This document shows, piece after piece, positions 13,101-23,832 of a stretch of 64,000 nucleotides of DNA. The DNA is taken from NCBI RefSeq assembly GCF_003711515.1, contig NW_021167088.1, forward strand, positions 1,139,769 through 1,203,768, in the 5' to 3' direction. Source of the stretch: Sodiomyces alkalinus F11. Taxonomy: Eukaryota; Ascomycota; Sordariomycetes; Glomerellales; Plectosphaerellaceae. The position numbers and the translations under genes are program-made. The notes under the pieces are model-generated. The model did not search any database, was not told the origin of the DNA, and worked only from the letters and a program-made list of their open reading frames with translations. Position 1 is the first letter of the stretch. Each line of letters starts with the position of its first letter.

Positions 13101-14360
13101 GTATGTTGGGGGCGACGTTACCGAGGTTGAAGGCGCCGATCATTATGGACATCATGATGATGAGGACAGAAGAGAGCTCGACGATGCCGTCAACGATGTA
13201 CGTGCTTCCCATCCAGAATGCCAAGCCGTAGTTGAGGTAGAGGATAGTCATCATGCCGGCGACCATGCAAGCCAGAGCTGTTTTGACCCTGAAGCCGTAG
13301 TGCTCGGCTTTCGTAAGGTGTGCGTCGTATTGCTGGGCCAGACGGTCCTGGGTGCCGAAGGCGACAGCATTACGGATAGAGCTGAATACCTCGTCGGCGA
13401 GACTGCCTCCCTGGGCGTATGAGTCGAGGGATTGTTTGTTGTACTTCATGATGAACCTGGATCCGCCGCCCATGCAGAGAAGCAAGGCGAAGACGGTAGC
13501 GGAGAGGATGAGGGTGAGCCGCCAGTAGAAAATGAAACCAATGACGAAGGCGGTGACAAAGGCGGCCACGGCGGTGATGGTAAGGGCGACCTTTTGGGAT
13601 ATGCCGTCCTGAATGAGGTTCGTGTCGGCAGTAATGCGGGTGGTCACCTCGCCTGCGCCCAAGTTGTCGAAAAAGCCAATGTTCTGACGCAAGCAGCTCT
13701 CGAGATAGTGCTCTCGGATTTTGGCGCTAATGTGTTCGCCAGTATCTTCAGGAGTGAGGGCATGGACATTAGCAGGAGGGGGGCGCAAGAGCCATAGGTT
13801 TCTATCTTGCCGAAAGGAATGGGGGGGGACCTACAGAGGAAGCCAACCGTGGCAAGGTAGGTAACAACAAACTCGCCAATGGCCAGGTAGACGAAGTACA
13901 AAACCAGAGTGACGAGCTCGCCCATGAAATCATCATAGGTCAGGGTGTCGGTGAAAAAGTAATCTTGGAAGACGCGTTGCAGGTTGCCGAAGATGACGGT
14001 CATTAGAGGCAGGGCGGCACCAGATGCGATGGCGCAGAGGACGGAAACGGCTATGATGATGATGTCGTTGGCCGAGGCGTATCGGTAGAGGCTTACGAAG
14101 CCCGACTTCACCTCTGGGAGGACGACCTGGCGTCTCAAGACGGTGGCCTCGTGGTCGGGAAGATGCTTGAAGGGGTCCACGTCGGCGCCATCCTTCGCCG
14201 AGGTGTCTTTGGCCTCTCGGGCGTCTCCATTCGCGGCAGTTGATGCGTTGTTTTTCTCCTGTTTGGTGGAATCCCCATGCGAGGAGACCTCCGTCGACGA
14301 GCGAGGACCGGGGCCCTCTGAAGGGGTAGGTTTTTCAGGTAAAGAAGCCGTTGGAGCCAT
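10170..14360 (-). CDS. ABCB/MDR-type full ABC transporter
   Basis: Three exons, 14360-13835, 13745-12480 and 12394-10170, with 89- and 85-bp introns, encode 1338 residues. The layout is TMD1-NBD1-TMD2-NBD2, as in fungal P-glycoprotein relatives (leptomycin resistance Pmd1, Ste6-like). NBD1 has Walker A GASGSGKS (about 465-472), signature LSGGQ (578-582) and Walker B ILLLDEATSALD (from 598). NBD2 has GASGCGKS (1129-1136), LSGGQ (1234-1238) and ILLLDE (1254). Both keep the catalytic Glu and the H-loop AHRLST. Intron 1 joins VGFLY-TGEHISAKIREHYLE and intron 2 rebuilds Walker B, so both joins are secure. The first 75 residues are Ser/Pro/Lys-rich and cytosolic. The likely job is ATP-driven export of hydrophobic compounds at the plasma membrane; a-factor-type peptide export is the alternative. 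Substrate is unknown. No biosynthetic cluster sits beside it. Confidence 0.95.
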
Positions 14361-15698
14361 GGTGCGAATACCTACGGAAATCCGTGGCGTTTAACGGAGT
14401 GGAGTGGTGTATTTGCTGAAGCCGGCATAAAGCTTAACGGCCAGCGAAGAAATAGTCGGGACCTCCCTGGTCTCTTCCTGAGCAGGGCGTCCTCGGACGT
14501 TGAGCTGGTAAGAAACTGCTCGTCGATGCTCAAAGTAGACCTGGTGCGTGAATCATGGGATAGGCGAAAGGAGCACCACTGTCTTGTGTTTCTCGCCTCA
14601 GTTCGTAGGTGGCCCAATAGTAATTAGATGAAGATCAGAAGAAGATCAGACAACCCAACCCGGGGGAAACATGGGGGGGGGAGGGGGGGGTCGATCTTGT
14701 ATAAACGGAAGCGAAGAAAATTGACAGTAAACTGAAGAAAGAATAGATGTAGTGGGGGTGACGCTGACTGGGAGGAGGGTTAAAAAGAGACACGAGAGCC
14801 AAATAGAACAAAGGAGAACGAATGGGAGCAAGAGGTGTACGAGTGTATTATGTTGCCGCTTGCAGATGATTAAGGTAGGTACGGGTGCCTAAGGTAAGGT
14901 AAGGTAGGGGAGTGATAATTGTGAACGAGTACAAGGTAAGACATGAACGAGGGCTTCTTGGGAATCTGGGCGTGGGAATTCCAGTCGGGGAGCTCCTTCC
15001 ACGTCCTTCGCTTTTCGCGTCTGGAAGGTATCATTCCATTCCATTACCTGCACCCCCCACATAGATCGGAGAGTCGGGGCAAAGGTCGCTCCGTGGAGCA
15101 CCACCATTCCTGGCCGCTGTGACTCAAAACGGTTTAGCACCCGCCAAGCTCTCGGCCGAGGTATCCCTGTCTGTTTCTGATGGGGGCTCGCAACAACCCG
15201 CCCAGACGGGCAAGGTTGGGCGGGTACGATTACGAACAAAATGCGAGACAAAGATCAGACTGACCGAGTGAGTCGCCTTACCGATACTCGGCGAGCTGAC
15301 ACATCGGCGTGAAGTCAAAGGCCCCCACGATGGGCATTTACGAAGTACACGTGTATAAGGTAACCATTCGTCCTTGTCCATCGCACAACGTACTTCATAG
15401 TGTTGATGGAGTGTTCTGTTCACATGCATACATCACAGGGTAGGTATCCGCTACGGATGACAGCTGTAGGCAGGACGATGGGAAGAACAAAGAACAGGGA
15501 CATCGGAACCGAATCTGATTCGGAGCACATCAATTCCGAAGTCCGAAGTCCGGACTGCCCACACCGCTCGTCTCTCAGGACATTGGTAAGGTATACGTTT
15601 ACGGCCATGCCATATTTTCCGAGAGACCCAAGTAGCACACCCATTTGGCAGAAGCAAATAAAATAGAGGCGGCGTTGTTATTGTTATAGTGTGATGGT

Positions 15699-15720
15699 AA
15701 GGTACCTAGGTAGGTACCTT
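15699..15720. repeat. 22-bp interrupted palindrome, AGGTACCT type
   Basis: AAGGTACCTA is followed by GG and then its exact reverse complement TAGGTACCTT. Further AGGTACCT copies lie at 15747-15754 and near 15930. Function unknown. Confidence 0.9.
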
Positions 15721-16384
15721 AGTTGACTGAGGTGGTCTGGCTAATAAGGTACCTATGTCATGACTCGACAACTGTGCATAGAGACGTTATCGGGATATAC
15801 AAAATGGGTGTGGTACTCGGGTCTTCCAGAGCACATGGCCCCATGTATCAATGTTGTATCAATGTCCCAACATCCCGTCCCAACGATCGTATATCCATAC
15901 GAATGTTAGAGTAAGCGAGACACCACAGGTAAGGTACCTGGTAGTTCGGCATATCACTATCAGGTTAGTGAATAGCGCACCGGGTTCATCGGGAGCTGTC
16001 TTGGCCCGTGGCGCATGCATTCAGTCGTCGGCCTCCACGTCGTTAGCTCACCGTTCGCACGCATACAACGTATTCAGCCCGGCCTTATGTCCGGCTCGCC
16101 AGTTGCCTACCTTATCCCCGGGTCCATGATCGTACCAACATACGTTCCAGGTGGCAACTCACTTATAGACCCAAGGTGTCGGCATTTGAAGGTGAATTAT
16201 GATGAGTCGATCGATGTCTTTCGTCACGGTCTCCAGTCGCCACCCTTGTTTGAAGTCCAAATAAAATTAAAGTGGTCAAGCCTGCTCAACGGTTTCTTAG
16301 CATTGACGGCAATAAATAAATATACCTCGGTACAAAGGTATACGTGTCCCCAGACAGCAGCAACTTGGAAGTACCTTAGGTAAT

Positions 16385-16400
16385 CACGAAGTACTTCGTG
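16385..16400. repeat. 16-bp perfect palindrome
   Basis: CACGAAGTACTTCGTG equals its own reverse complement. It sits about 420 bp upstream of the SARAF-like start codon. It is built from two overlapping halves of the CGAAGTA motif found elsewhere in the window. A binding site for a dimeric factor is possible but unproven. Confidence 0.9.
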
Positions 16401-16819
16401 CCTTAGTTTGCGCCACACACGATTCGCGTCTTCCACCATCGTTCAACAGTTCGAGGTTCGTTCTTTGACCTCGCAAATCGTCATATCTGTCCTTTTTCTC
16501 AGACGCTATGTCAGGCGCCTCCCAAAATACCACGCTGGGTTGAAATCACCGTAGAAGAGATTACCTTCAATGCCAGAGTGTAATGTTCCTATCGAGGCCT
16601 TCAACATTGTGCTGCAGTCAACCTCGTCGACCAACTTCCTCTCATTCGTTCCGCCCGCGAACCTCGAGAACCATCAGAAGCTACCACTCTAATTTACTTG
16701 ATCAGACCTCGAAACGTAGAAGAGAAACCTCGAGTAAAACTCGAGTAAACCAATACTTGCTAGCACCCGAGCCTGAATCTCGTCAACCTCGTCAACCTCG
16801 AAAACACCGACCCAAAACA

Positions 16820-17860
16820 ATGCGATTCGACGCCTTCATCCTCCCCAAGACCCTCCTCTTCCTCCTCCTCGCCGCCCTCCCAACCGAAACAACCGCCAAA
16901 AAACCCCCCTCCAAAAATGCCATCCTCCTCTCCGACATCAAATCCCTCACCTTCCGCGGGGGCAACGCCAAGACAACCCACCGCCGCCTCCCCGCCATCC
17001 CCCAGCTCAAATGCGTCTCCTCCCGCGCCCTCTGCAACCTGCACGCCGTAGACGTCATGCGCTGCGAGAACCGCGGCGCCGGCTACGACGAAGCCGACAT
17101 CCAGTGGTCCTGCTCCGCCTCCCTCCCGCCCGAGCTGCGCCTCGGCTCCACCGACGTCCTGTGCGAAGGCTACGCCGACCCCGACGACCCGTACGTCCTC
17201 CGCGGCAGCTGCGGCGTCGAGTACACCCTCGCCCTGACCGAGCTGGGCGAGCGGCGGTATCCGCATCTCGCCGGCGGCGGCGGTGGTAGTGGTAGTGGGT
17301 GGAAGAACAAAGACAGCAGCAGCAACAACAACCACAACAACAACAACAAAGAGGGATCGGATTGGGCCGCTTTCGTCTTCTTCCTCATCTTCTTCGCCGT
17401 GTTGGCGTGGATTATATATTCCGCCTGTGTGGAAGGGAACCGGAACCGGACCCTCGGCGCCCCTGGTACTAGGCGAGGTTGGGGAGGTGGTGGTGGAGGA
17501 GGAGGAGGAGGAGGAGGAGGTCCTGGCTGGCAGCCGTGGAATGACCCTCCTCCGCCATACCCTGTGACGAAGAACACACAAAGAGAAGGCTGGCGCCCTG
17601 GTTTCTGGACTGGTGCGGCAACCGGAGCTGCCGCCGGCTATTATGCTGGAAGGAGGAACAACAACCGCTTTAGTGATCGTTTAGCGGACCGGTACGACGA
17701 TGGGTACAACGAGAGCCGGAGGCCTGGCTGGGGCAGCGGTTTTGGCTTAGGTGGCAGCAGCAGCAGTTCAAGGGGAAGTGGTCCATCCCGTACGTCTTCG
17801 AGCCCCAGCTCCACGTCACGACACGAGAGTACAGGGTTTGGCTCTTCCGTGAGGAGATGA
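16820..17860 (+). CDS. SARAF-like store-operated calcium entry regulator
   Basis: Intronless, 346 residues. The start is the ATG after CAAAACA, immediately followed by a signal peptide (about 1-26, LLFLLLAALPTETTA). The luminal domain carries the family hallmarks: ILLSDIKSLTF, IPQLKCVSS, a conserved set of cysteines, IQWSC, VLCEGY and the YVLRGSCGVEYTL motif. An Asn/Gly-rich linker precedes one transmembrane helix (about 186-207, FVFFLIFFAVLAWIIY). The cytosolic tail has a 13-glycine run (about 222-234), then PPPPYP, a Gly/Ala-rich stretch and a Ser-rich end. Animal SARAF (TMEM66) sits in the ER membrane and limits store-operated calcium entry. Fungi lack clear STIM/Orai, so the fungal role is open. 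An upstream in-frame ATG at 16583 would bury the signal peptide and was rejected. Family assignment is firm; function is inferred. Confidence 0.9.
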   Translation: MRFDAFILPKTLLFLLLAALPTETTAKKPPSKNAILLSDIKSLTFRGGNAKTTHRRLPAIPQLKCVSSRALCNLHAVDVMRCENRGAGYDEADIQWSCSASLPPELRLGSTDVLCEGYADPDDPYVLRGSCGVEYTLALTELGERRYPHLAGGGGGSGSGWKNKDSSSNNNHNNNNKEGSDWAAFVFFLIFFAVLAWIIYSACVEGNRNRTLGAPGTRRGWGGGGGGGGGGGGGPGWQPWNDPPPPYPVTKNTQREGWRPGFWTGAATGAAAGYYAGRRNNNRFSDRLADRYDDGYNESRRPGWGSGFGLGGSSSSSRGSGPSRTSSSPSSTSRHESTGFGSSVRR

Positions 17861-18332
17861 TCTTGGATGGTTTGTTTGGCTTTAAAACCATGGCAAGATC
17901 AATGGGCCACGTATTCACTTGCTACTCCGAAACCCCGTGCTCCTCCATCTCTCATCTCAAAAAACGAAAGGCTATGCCCCGCCCTGTCCTGGGCTCGCGA
18001 CTTTGGGCTGCCTTTGTCGGCGCAAAATGAACATTATGTACATGCACATCCCTAAGGGAGGGGGGGGGGGGCGTGCAGACTCCTCTCTGACGCGAATATA
18101 AATACAAAGGGCACGGTTTCCAACCTCTGAATGCCTTCGTCTCCCCACACCATGTCGTTCCCCAAGGGCCAAGGGTATCGTACTCCCCCAAATACATATG
18201 AGAACCAAACCAGTCCAAGTGGTGAGCAAGGGGCGCTTCCTTGCTATTAAGTAAGGGTGCCGCTGTGAATGGTGCGATGAACTTCGCCTCGACCGTGGGA
18301 AGCTCAAGCAACACAGCAGGTTATCGAATGCC
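17861..18332. other. 3'-3' spacer between SARAF-like gene and BRE1
   Basis: Convergent intergenic spacer of 472 bp. It includes a run of twelve G at 18060-18071. It should hold both polyadenylation regions; I see no gene. Confidence 0.6.
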
Positions 18333-21082
18333 TTAGTGGTGGACTTGCATCGCATCCAGACGATCGAAAGCTTTGCCGCACGTGGGACATTTTCGCATTC
18401 GGTTGCTGATACGATCATCCACGCATGATCCGCAGAAGAGATGTCCACACGTTTTCAAAACGGTGTCCTTGAAGTTATTACGGCAAACCGTGCACAAAGC
18501 AAAAGTCTAATCGTGGTGTCAGCGATCGACCCAAAACGCACATCATACCGAAAGGATAAGGGGAAAAAAGCATGTATGCATACCCTAAGCATCTCCTCCT
18601 CCTCTGAAGAGTTACTCAGTGCTTTGCGCTTCCAATCATCCCTCTCCTTCTGCAAGAACTCGACCCTAGCTGTCAGGCGGGAAATCTCCGCTTCTTGTGT
18701 TGTCTGACGTTCTCTCATCGACGCAGCAGCCGAGTCTCGTGACTTGACGAGATTCGTCAACTCCGTCGCCTGCGCCTTGGACGCCTCTGCCCGACGTGTC
18801 AGTTCTGAGCTGGCTGATTCCATCTTCCTGTGTTCGTTGGTAAGAGTGGCGTTGGCCTGCCGCAGGTCGGATAGTTGCTTCTCGAGGTTACTGATGAGAA
18901 GCCTGTGCTGAGACTCCACCTCTTTCAGCTGCGCGACGATTTCTGAACTCTTCCGGTTCTGATTCCGCAAAGCCACCAATTCGCGATCCCTGAGATCTGC
19001 ATCCTTACGTACGGCGAAGTATTTCTGGTCCGCCTTCTGCTTGTCGGAAAGGAGCATCGTGCAGCGGTCCTCTAGAGCAGAGAAATCCATCACTTTCTTT
19101 TGTGCTAGTGCCATGGATCTCTTATATGCCTGCTGTAGAGCAGGTAGCTCCTTGTTGATCGACTGGAAGTCCTCTCGGAGTTTCTTGTGCTTGGCCACCA
19201 GCGCTTCGAGAGGTAGCAGGTCGATCTCTTCGTCTGCATCGGCCAAGGGTTGCTCTTCGGCGGGCTTGAGTCGTTGAATCTCTAGTTCGAGCGCGGTGAT
19301 CCGGTCCTCTCGTGCCGTTGCCAGCTCTTTGATCTGTTGCAAGGCCTGTTTCTCCTCCTTCTGGCTGGCTTCCAACATGTTCGCTTTCGCAAACCACTCG
19401 TCCCGTGCTGCCCGAAGACGGGTGACATCCCCGTCGCGTTCCTCCACCTGGCGTTCGAGGTCAGCAACGTGAGACTGTGCCTCTTCGTTCAGCTTGTTCC
19501 GAAAGGCGGTCCTCTCCGCCTGGAGCTTCTCTGCTTCGTCTCTTAACTGCTTGTTTGTAGCTTCCAGATGATTGATCCGCTTGATCAAGTCCTCGTTGTA
19601 GATCTTGAACTGCTTGAAAACGTCGGTTCGGATGTAGTCCTCGTCGGTCAGATTCTCGCGCCGTGCCTTCAAGGAAGAATTCTCTTCTTGCAACGACTGG
19701 ATCTCCGTCTGCACGGCATCTAGCTGTTCCTTCTGCTTCGCCAAGACCGCTGATGCCTCCTCAAGTTTGCATTGCGTCTCGGCTGCGTTCCCGTTGGCGC
19801 CAGCGGCGTCACCCCCATTCTCACCCGATGGTGGTTGCGTCGCGTTGGCTAGAAACCGCTGCTCCAGTTTTTGCACCTGGGCACTTCTCAATCGCTTTTC
19901 GCGCCTTTCCGCTTTGAACCAGTCAAGGGTCTTCTTATTCAAATCCTCGGAAAGTTGCTGATTCTCGTGGTGCGCGCGATCTAGCTGAAGGAGGTAATTC
20001 TTCTGTTGAGCGAGGAGAGAGGCGACTCTGGACTCTAACTCGGCAACATTGGGACTGATCTCGCCTCGCGAGTTGGCAATGCGTTGGACCACTGTCTCAA
20101 CTCGCTTGCGCAAGATTTCTGTTCTTTCGTTAAGATGTTGCTCGAAGCTGGGGATGTCCTTGAAGCTGGTTCCAACAATATACGGAGGTTCTATATTTAT
20201 ATGTGTCAGACCGCACGCGCTTCCTGCACTGCACGGGAGTAGCGGTAAATAGAACGCACCTGTTGGTCCTTTCAGTGGGGGAAGTGTCGGATCAGCGAGC
20301 AGCTCCATGTGTTCCAGAACCTACGCCCACGTCAGCTTTTGGTCGTCATAGCTGGGATGTAATCAAGATGAGGAAAACTACTGACTTGCTCCCACCAAGC
20401 TTCGATAAGTCGAATGTGATCGTCGCGGTAGGTAACATGATTCTGCAGTTGGTCGACGCGAGACTCGAGCTCCGCCTTATCACGTTTTGCTTCTTGGAAT
20501 GCTCGGTATATCGCGCCTTTTTGATAATTCTACCGCCCAGCATCAGCGCGTCGTTCATCGGACACGAAAAGTTGTGATAGCAAAGGGACGTGTCTGGGGA
20601 TGGGGTAATGTGTCGGTCGGAAAATGAGGAATGAATATGAGTTGTCTGACAACGGCGAATTGCTATCGGCTAGGGAGCCGCGCATGATCGTCGAGGCTGT
20701 GAGCGTGATTGCCCCCTTCAGAAAAAGAAAGGGAAAAAAGGGTTCAACCAGGGGCCCACACGAGAACCACGCCACAGAGCCGATGGATAGGGAGAATCCA
20801 GTGCAAAATCACTGGCGAATGAGTCGATTGTTGGGATGACTCGAAGAAAGCGGAAGGGGAAACGGGATGCGTTGGTCGTGACGCCCGACGACTCACCTCA
20901 ATCCAGTATTCCTCGGGTTGGTCATTGGAATCGGTTTTAGACTTGTTGCCATTCAGGCTTTGATGACGCTTGCTCGGCGGCGCGAGATCATCGGCGTTGC
21001 TGACGGCCGGTCGCTTCCTTTCCTCCATCTTGGGCAAGGAAGCAAGCCGGGGCGAAGCGGATGGGGTAGTGGCTACAGGCAT
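18333..21082 (-). CDS. bre1: E3 ubiquitin-protein ligase Bre1
   Basis: Five exons, 21082-20897, 20529-20386, 20320-20260, 20190-18584 and 18506-18333, give 723 residues, close to yeast Bre1 (700). The N-terminus has ERKRPAV and a Lys/Ser-rich stretch, then [22 protein letters not shown] and [19 protein letters not shown], both crossing introns and diagnostic of the family. Residues about 150-650 are almost continuous coiled coil. The C-terminal exon is a C3HC4 [17 protein letters not shown] and CPTC, ending DAMQVHH. Bre1 with Rad6 mono-ubiquitinates histone H2B in the nucleus, which supports H3K4 and H3K79 methylation. The first intron (367 bp) is long for this window; the others are 65-77 bp. 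The gene is divergent from BDP1 across 818 bp. All splice phases agree. Confidence 0.95.
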
Positions 21083-21900
21083 GAGAAAGGTAAAGGGAGG
21101 GTCGAATCATAGAGAGAGGCAATGCTGAGCAACGATGGGACGTATCATCTGTCGAGTAGCTGGTAGCTGGTAGCTGCGCGTGGGTGTGGGTGTGGGTGTG
21201 GGTGTGGGTGTGAAAAAGGGGGGGCTGAAGATCCAAAGGGTATCGTGTCGTTGCCAGGCCAGTTAGGTATGTGGGTGTTTGGATGATGAAAACGTTTGAT
21301 CTGAGAACAAGGAAGAAGGAGTTGAATTTTCGAGGTTGAGGCGTCCTCCTTGGGAGAGACCAAGACGTGTTCCCAAATTGGATTAGCGTCATTCCGACCG
21401 TATCTGTACCTAAGGTATCGAAGGTACGGAGGTACTTTGTCATCTTATCAGTGCAGTCGCGTCAGAGTGGAAGCCCCGCACCAATTCACCTGCCGGTTAA
21501 GCTCCGGAGGAAGATGCACATGCTGCAAAGTATCTGCGCGTGTTCTTTCCTTCCCCCCCACCCCTCCCCTCCCCACACATCCCACCATCTTGCCTGCAGC
21601 CTGCACGGAGTACACCTGGGCTTTTCAGGACTTTCTTCACCAGTAATTTCTCACGTCGCTTTCCCTCTTCATAACCGAACATCGCGAGTTCTCAAGGTGA
21701 CGCAGCCATTGTTCCACTTGACGCTCAACATATCAAGCGTTTTTGACCTTGAATTTCAACCATCCCACAGTGGTCCTTGGCAGTATAACGCAAACATTGC
21801 CAACTCAGACAGACGCCCTGCCATGTAGCGAACATCGACTGGGACATTACTCCGAACTTTTTCTCTCCCCTACCGATAAACATTCCGCAAACCCGCCGCC
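21083..21900. promoter_or_regulatory. Divergent BRE1/BDP1 promoter region
   Basis: An 818-bp gap separates the two start codons. It carries a GGGTGT tandem array at 21182-21211 and three GTAGCTG repeats just before it (about 21160-21178), all on the BRE1 side. A C/T-rich stretch lies near 21550-21600 on the BDP1 side. No clear TATA box or known site. Confidence 0.5.
21182..21211. repeat. 6-bp tandem repeat GGGTGT
   Basis: Five copies of GGGTGT lie about 100 bp upstream of the BRE1 start codon, so probably in its 5' leader or promoter. Confidence 0.93.
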
Positions 21901-23832
21901 ATGAGCTCGATGATGAAGAAGAAGACTGGGCCGGGCTTTAAGCCTACGGCCCGTCCACGTCGACCTGGCCCGACGCCCTCACAACCATCCAAATCTCCCG
22001 ACGTACCAACTGTTGCCAACGATGCTTCTCCCGGCATTGGGGCCACAGTATGGGCCAATGCAACTGGGCCGGAGTCCTCTCAGTCCGATAATAAGCAAAT
22101 ATCTCAGAATGTCGGCCTATCCACCTCAGAACAAACAACTTCGGGTTCGATGCCCCCTGTCGAAACATCGCCGAGCACAGCAAGATCTGCACACCAAGGA
22201 CATGGGACGGGTGGAATTGGCCAAGGTACTACACAAGGCGACGTTTCGGACAACCGGTTACCAGATACACGCTCTCAAGACAACGCGATTTCGTCAGAAG
22301 GAAGAAATATTCCGAGAATACCCTCCATACCGAGGACGGCCGATGTAGACCGTTCTTCCGCAGCGACAGGCCCTACGCAGCAACACAAACGTGCTGTACC
22401 AACACCGGCGAATGAGGCCCCTCAGATTATACCGACAGGCTTCCTACGTTCCACGCAGTCTAGAGAGACATCTTCTGCTGATGTGGCAGCACCTACCACG
22501 GAGCTCACATCAGTAGGCACGAGCGCAACGCCAGACGTACAACCTCGAGCCGATTCAATCGCCCGGAGAACACCAGCAGATAGCGTGCGAGGAGAAAGAA
22601 CGGATACGTCCACTCCAGACGAGGGAAGCGGAGAGAACGGCGAGGCGGGTCAAGATGGTGAGGTGCCCGAAGGCGACCGTTCGCAGCCACCGAAGAAACG
22701 CCGACAAACCAGGCCGAAGACTGGCGAGGGTGAGGCAGGGGAGACAACCCAGTCCCAGCGGAAACCCCGAAAGAGGAGCCAGCTATCCACGGAAGGCGAG
22801 GAAGGCGGCGGCGAGGGCGCCACCAGGACGAGGAAGCGGAGAGACCGCTCCGCCACTCCCGAAGATGCCGAGACCCAAAGGGTGGACGGTAGTAAACTCA
22901 CGCTGCAGGATCTCACCAAAGACTTGCGCATCGGCAAGAAGTTCAGTCGGCACGACGAGCTGCTCCAGCGGGAACGCGAACGGCTGCTCAACAAAAGGCA
23001 AAAGAAGACACCAGGGGAGACAAGCGAAGCCGCGTCGAGGACCTCAACGCCGGCACCACCACCACCAGCACCAGCACCAGCACCACCACCGTCGTCGTCG
23101 TCCCAAGGTCCCGCACCGGTTCCCGAACCCGAACCGCAGGCCGAGCTGGAGCCGCTCGGCCCCCGCTTCATCCAAGTCGACGGCCAGATCGTGCTCGACC
23201 AGAGCTCCCTGACGCTAGACCGGCACGCGCGCGAGCAGCAGCGGGCGCTCGCGGCGGGCGAGTCGCTCGTCGAGGAAGAAGAGCACGAGTTCAGCCGGCT
23301 GACGACGAGCAACAGCTTCCGCACGGGGTCCAAGCTGCGCGGGCCCAACCTCTGGAACGAGGAGGACACGGAGCTCTTCTACCGCGGGCTCGGCATGTTC
23401 GGGACCGACTTCCAGCTCATCGCCAACATGTTCCCCGGCCGCAGCCGCCGCCACGTCAAGATGAAGTTCAACCGCGAGGAGCGCGTCAACCCGGGCCGCA
23501 TCCACCTCGCCCTCGTCGGCCAGAAGACGGTCAAGATCGACATTGAGCAGTACAAGTCGTGGACCGGCGCCGAGTACCGCCCCGTCGAGGAGATCATGGC
23601 CGAGCACAAGGCCCGACAGGCCGAGCATGACGCCCTGGCCCGCCGCCAGGTCGAGGAGAGGGCCGAGGAGATGCGCCGGAAGCGCGAGGCCCTGTTCGCC
23701 GACGGTCCGGCCCAGGGCGAACCCGGCGACGAGGCTGGGAGGAAGAAGAAGAGGACCAAGAAGAAGGATAAGATGAACGATCCTAGCATGTACGGTGAGG
23801 TCGTCGAGGAGACCATGGTTGGTGACGTCTAG
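21901..23832 (+). CDS. bdp1: TFIIIB subunit B'' (Bdp1)
   Basis: Intronless, 643 residues. The ATG lies in a strong context (GCCGCCATGA). The start MSSMMKKKTGPGFKPTARPR matches the family's basic N-terminal motif. Residues about 20-330 are low-complexity (Ser/Thr/Pro/Glu) with basic clusters such as PPKKRRQTRPK and RKPRKRSQ. LTLQDLTKDLRIGKKFSRHD (about 336-355) and a Pro/Ala run follow. The SANT/Myb domain (about 481-530) has NLWNEEDTELFYRGLGMFGT, IANMFPGRSRRHVKMKF and NREER, then the Bdp1-specific segment with IDIEQYKSWTG. The C-terminus is Lys-rich (KKKRTKKKDK). Bdp1 with TBP and Brf1 positions RNA polymerase III on tRNA and 5S genes. The GC content climbs sharply in the SANT half. Confidence 0.94.
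   Translation: MSSMMKKKTGPGFKPTARPRRPGPTPSQPSKSPDVPTVANDASPGIGATVWANATGPESSQSDNKQISQNVGLSTSEQTTSGSMPPVETSPSTARSAHQGHGTGGIGQGTTQGDVSDNRLPDTRSQDNAISSEGRNIPRIPSIPRTADVDRSSAATGPTQQHKRAVPTPANEAPQIIPTGFLRSTQSRETSSADVAAPTTELTSVGTSATPDVQPRADSIARRTPADSVRGERTDTSTPDEGSGENGEAGQDGEVPEGDRSQPPKKRRQTRPKTGEGEAGETTQSQRKPRKRSQLSTEGEEGGGEGATRTRKRRDRSATPEDAETQRVDGSKLTLQDLTKDLRIGKKFSRHDELLQRERERLLNKRQKKTPGETSEAASRTSTPAPPPPAPAPAPPPSSSSQGPAPVPEPEPQAELEPLGPRFIQVDGQIVLDQSSLTLDRHAREQQRALAAGESLVEEEEHEFSRLTTSNSFRTGSKLRGPNLWNEEDTELFYRGLGMFGTDFQLIANMFPGRSRRHVKMKFNREERVNPGRIHLALVGQKTVKIDIEQYKSWTGAEYRPVEEIMAEHKARQAEHDALARRQVEERAEEMRRKREALFADGPAQGEPGDEAGRKKKRTKKKDKMNDPSMYGEVVEETMVGDV

Larger units (their letters stand above)
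14361..16819. other. Divergent promoter region of the ABC transporter and SARAF-like genes
   Basis: The two genes are transcribed away from each other. No coding frame is convincing. It holds G-rich runs near 14676-14690, a 22-bp interrupted palindrome at 15699-15720, a 16-bp perfect palindrome at 16385-16400, and TAC-NNN-GTA copies at 15339 and 16064. A pyrimidine/ACAA-rich leader runs from about 16440 to 16819 before the SARAF-like start. Confidence 0.55.

Noticed and set aside
16760..17581. 273-codon minus-strand frame over the SARAF-like gene
   Set aside because: Low-complexity Glu/Val/Ser runs arise from the complement of the Gly and Asn repeats; the plus strand carries the conserved domain.
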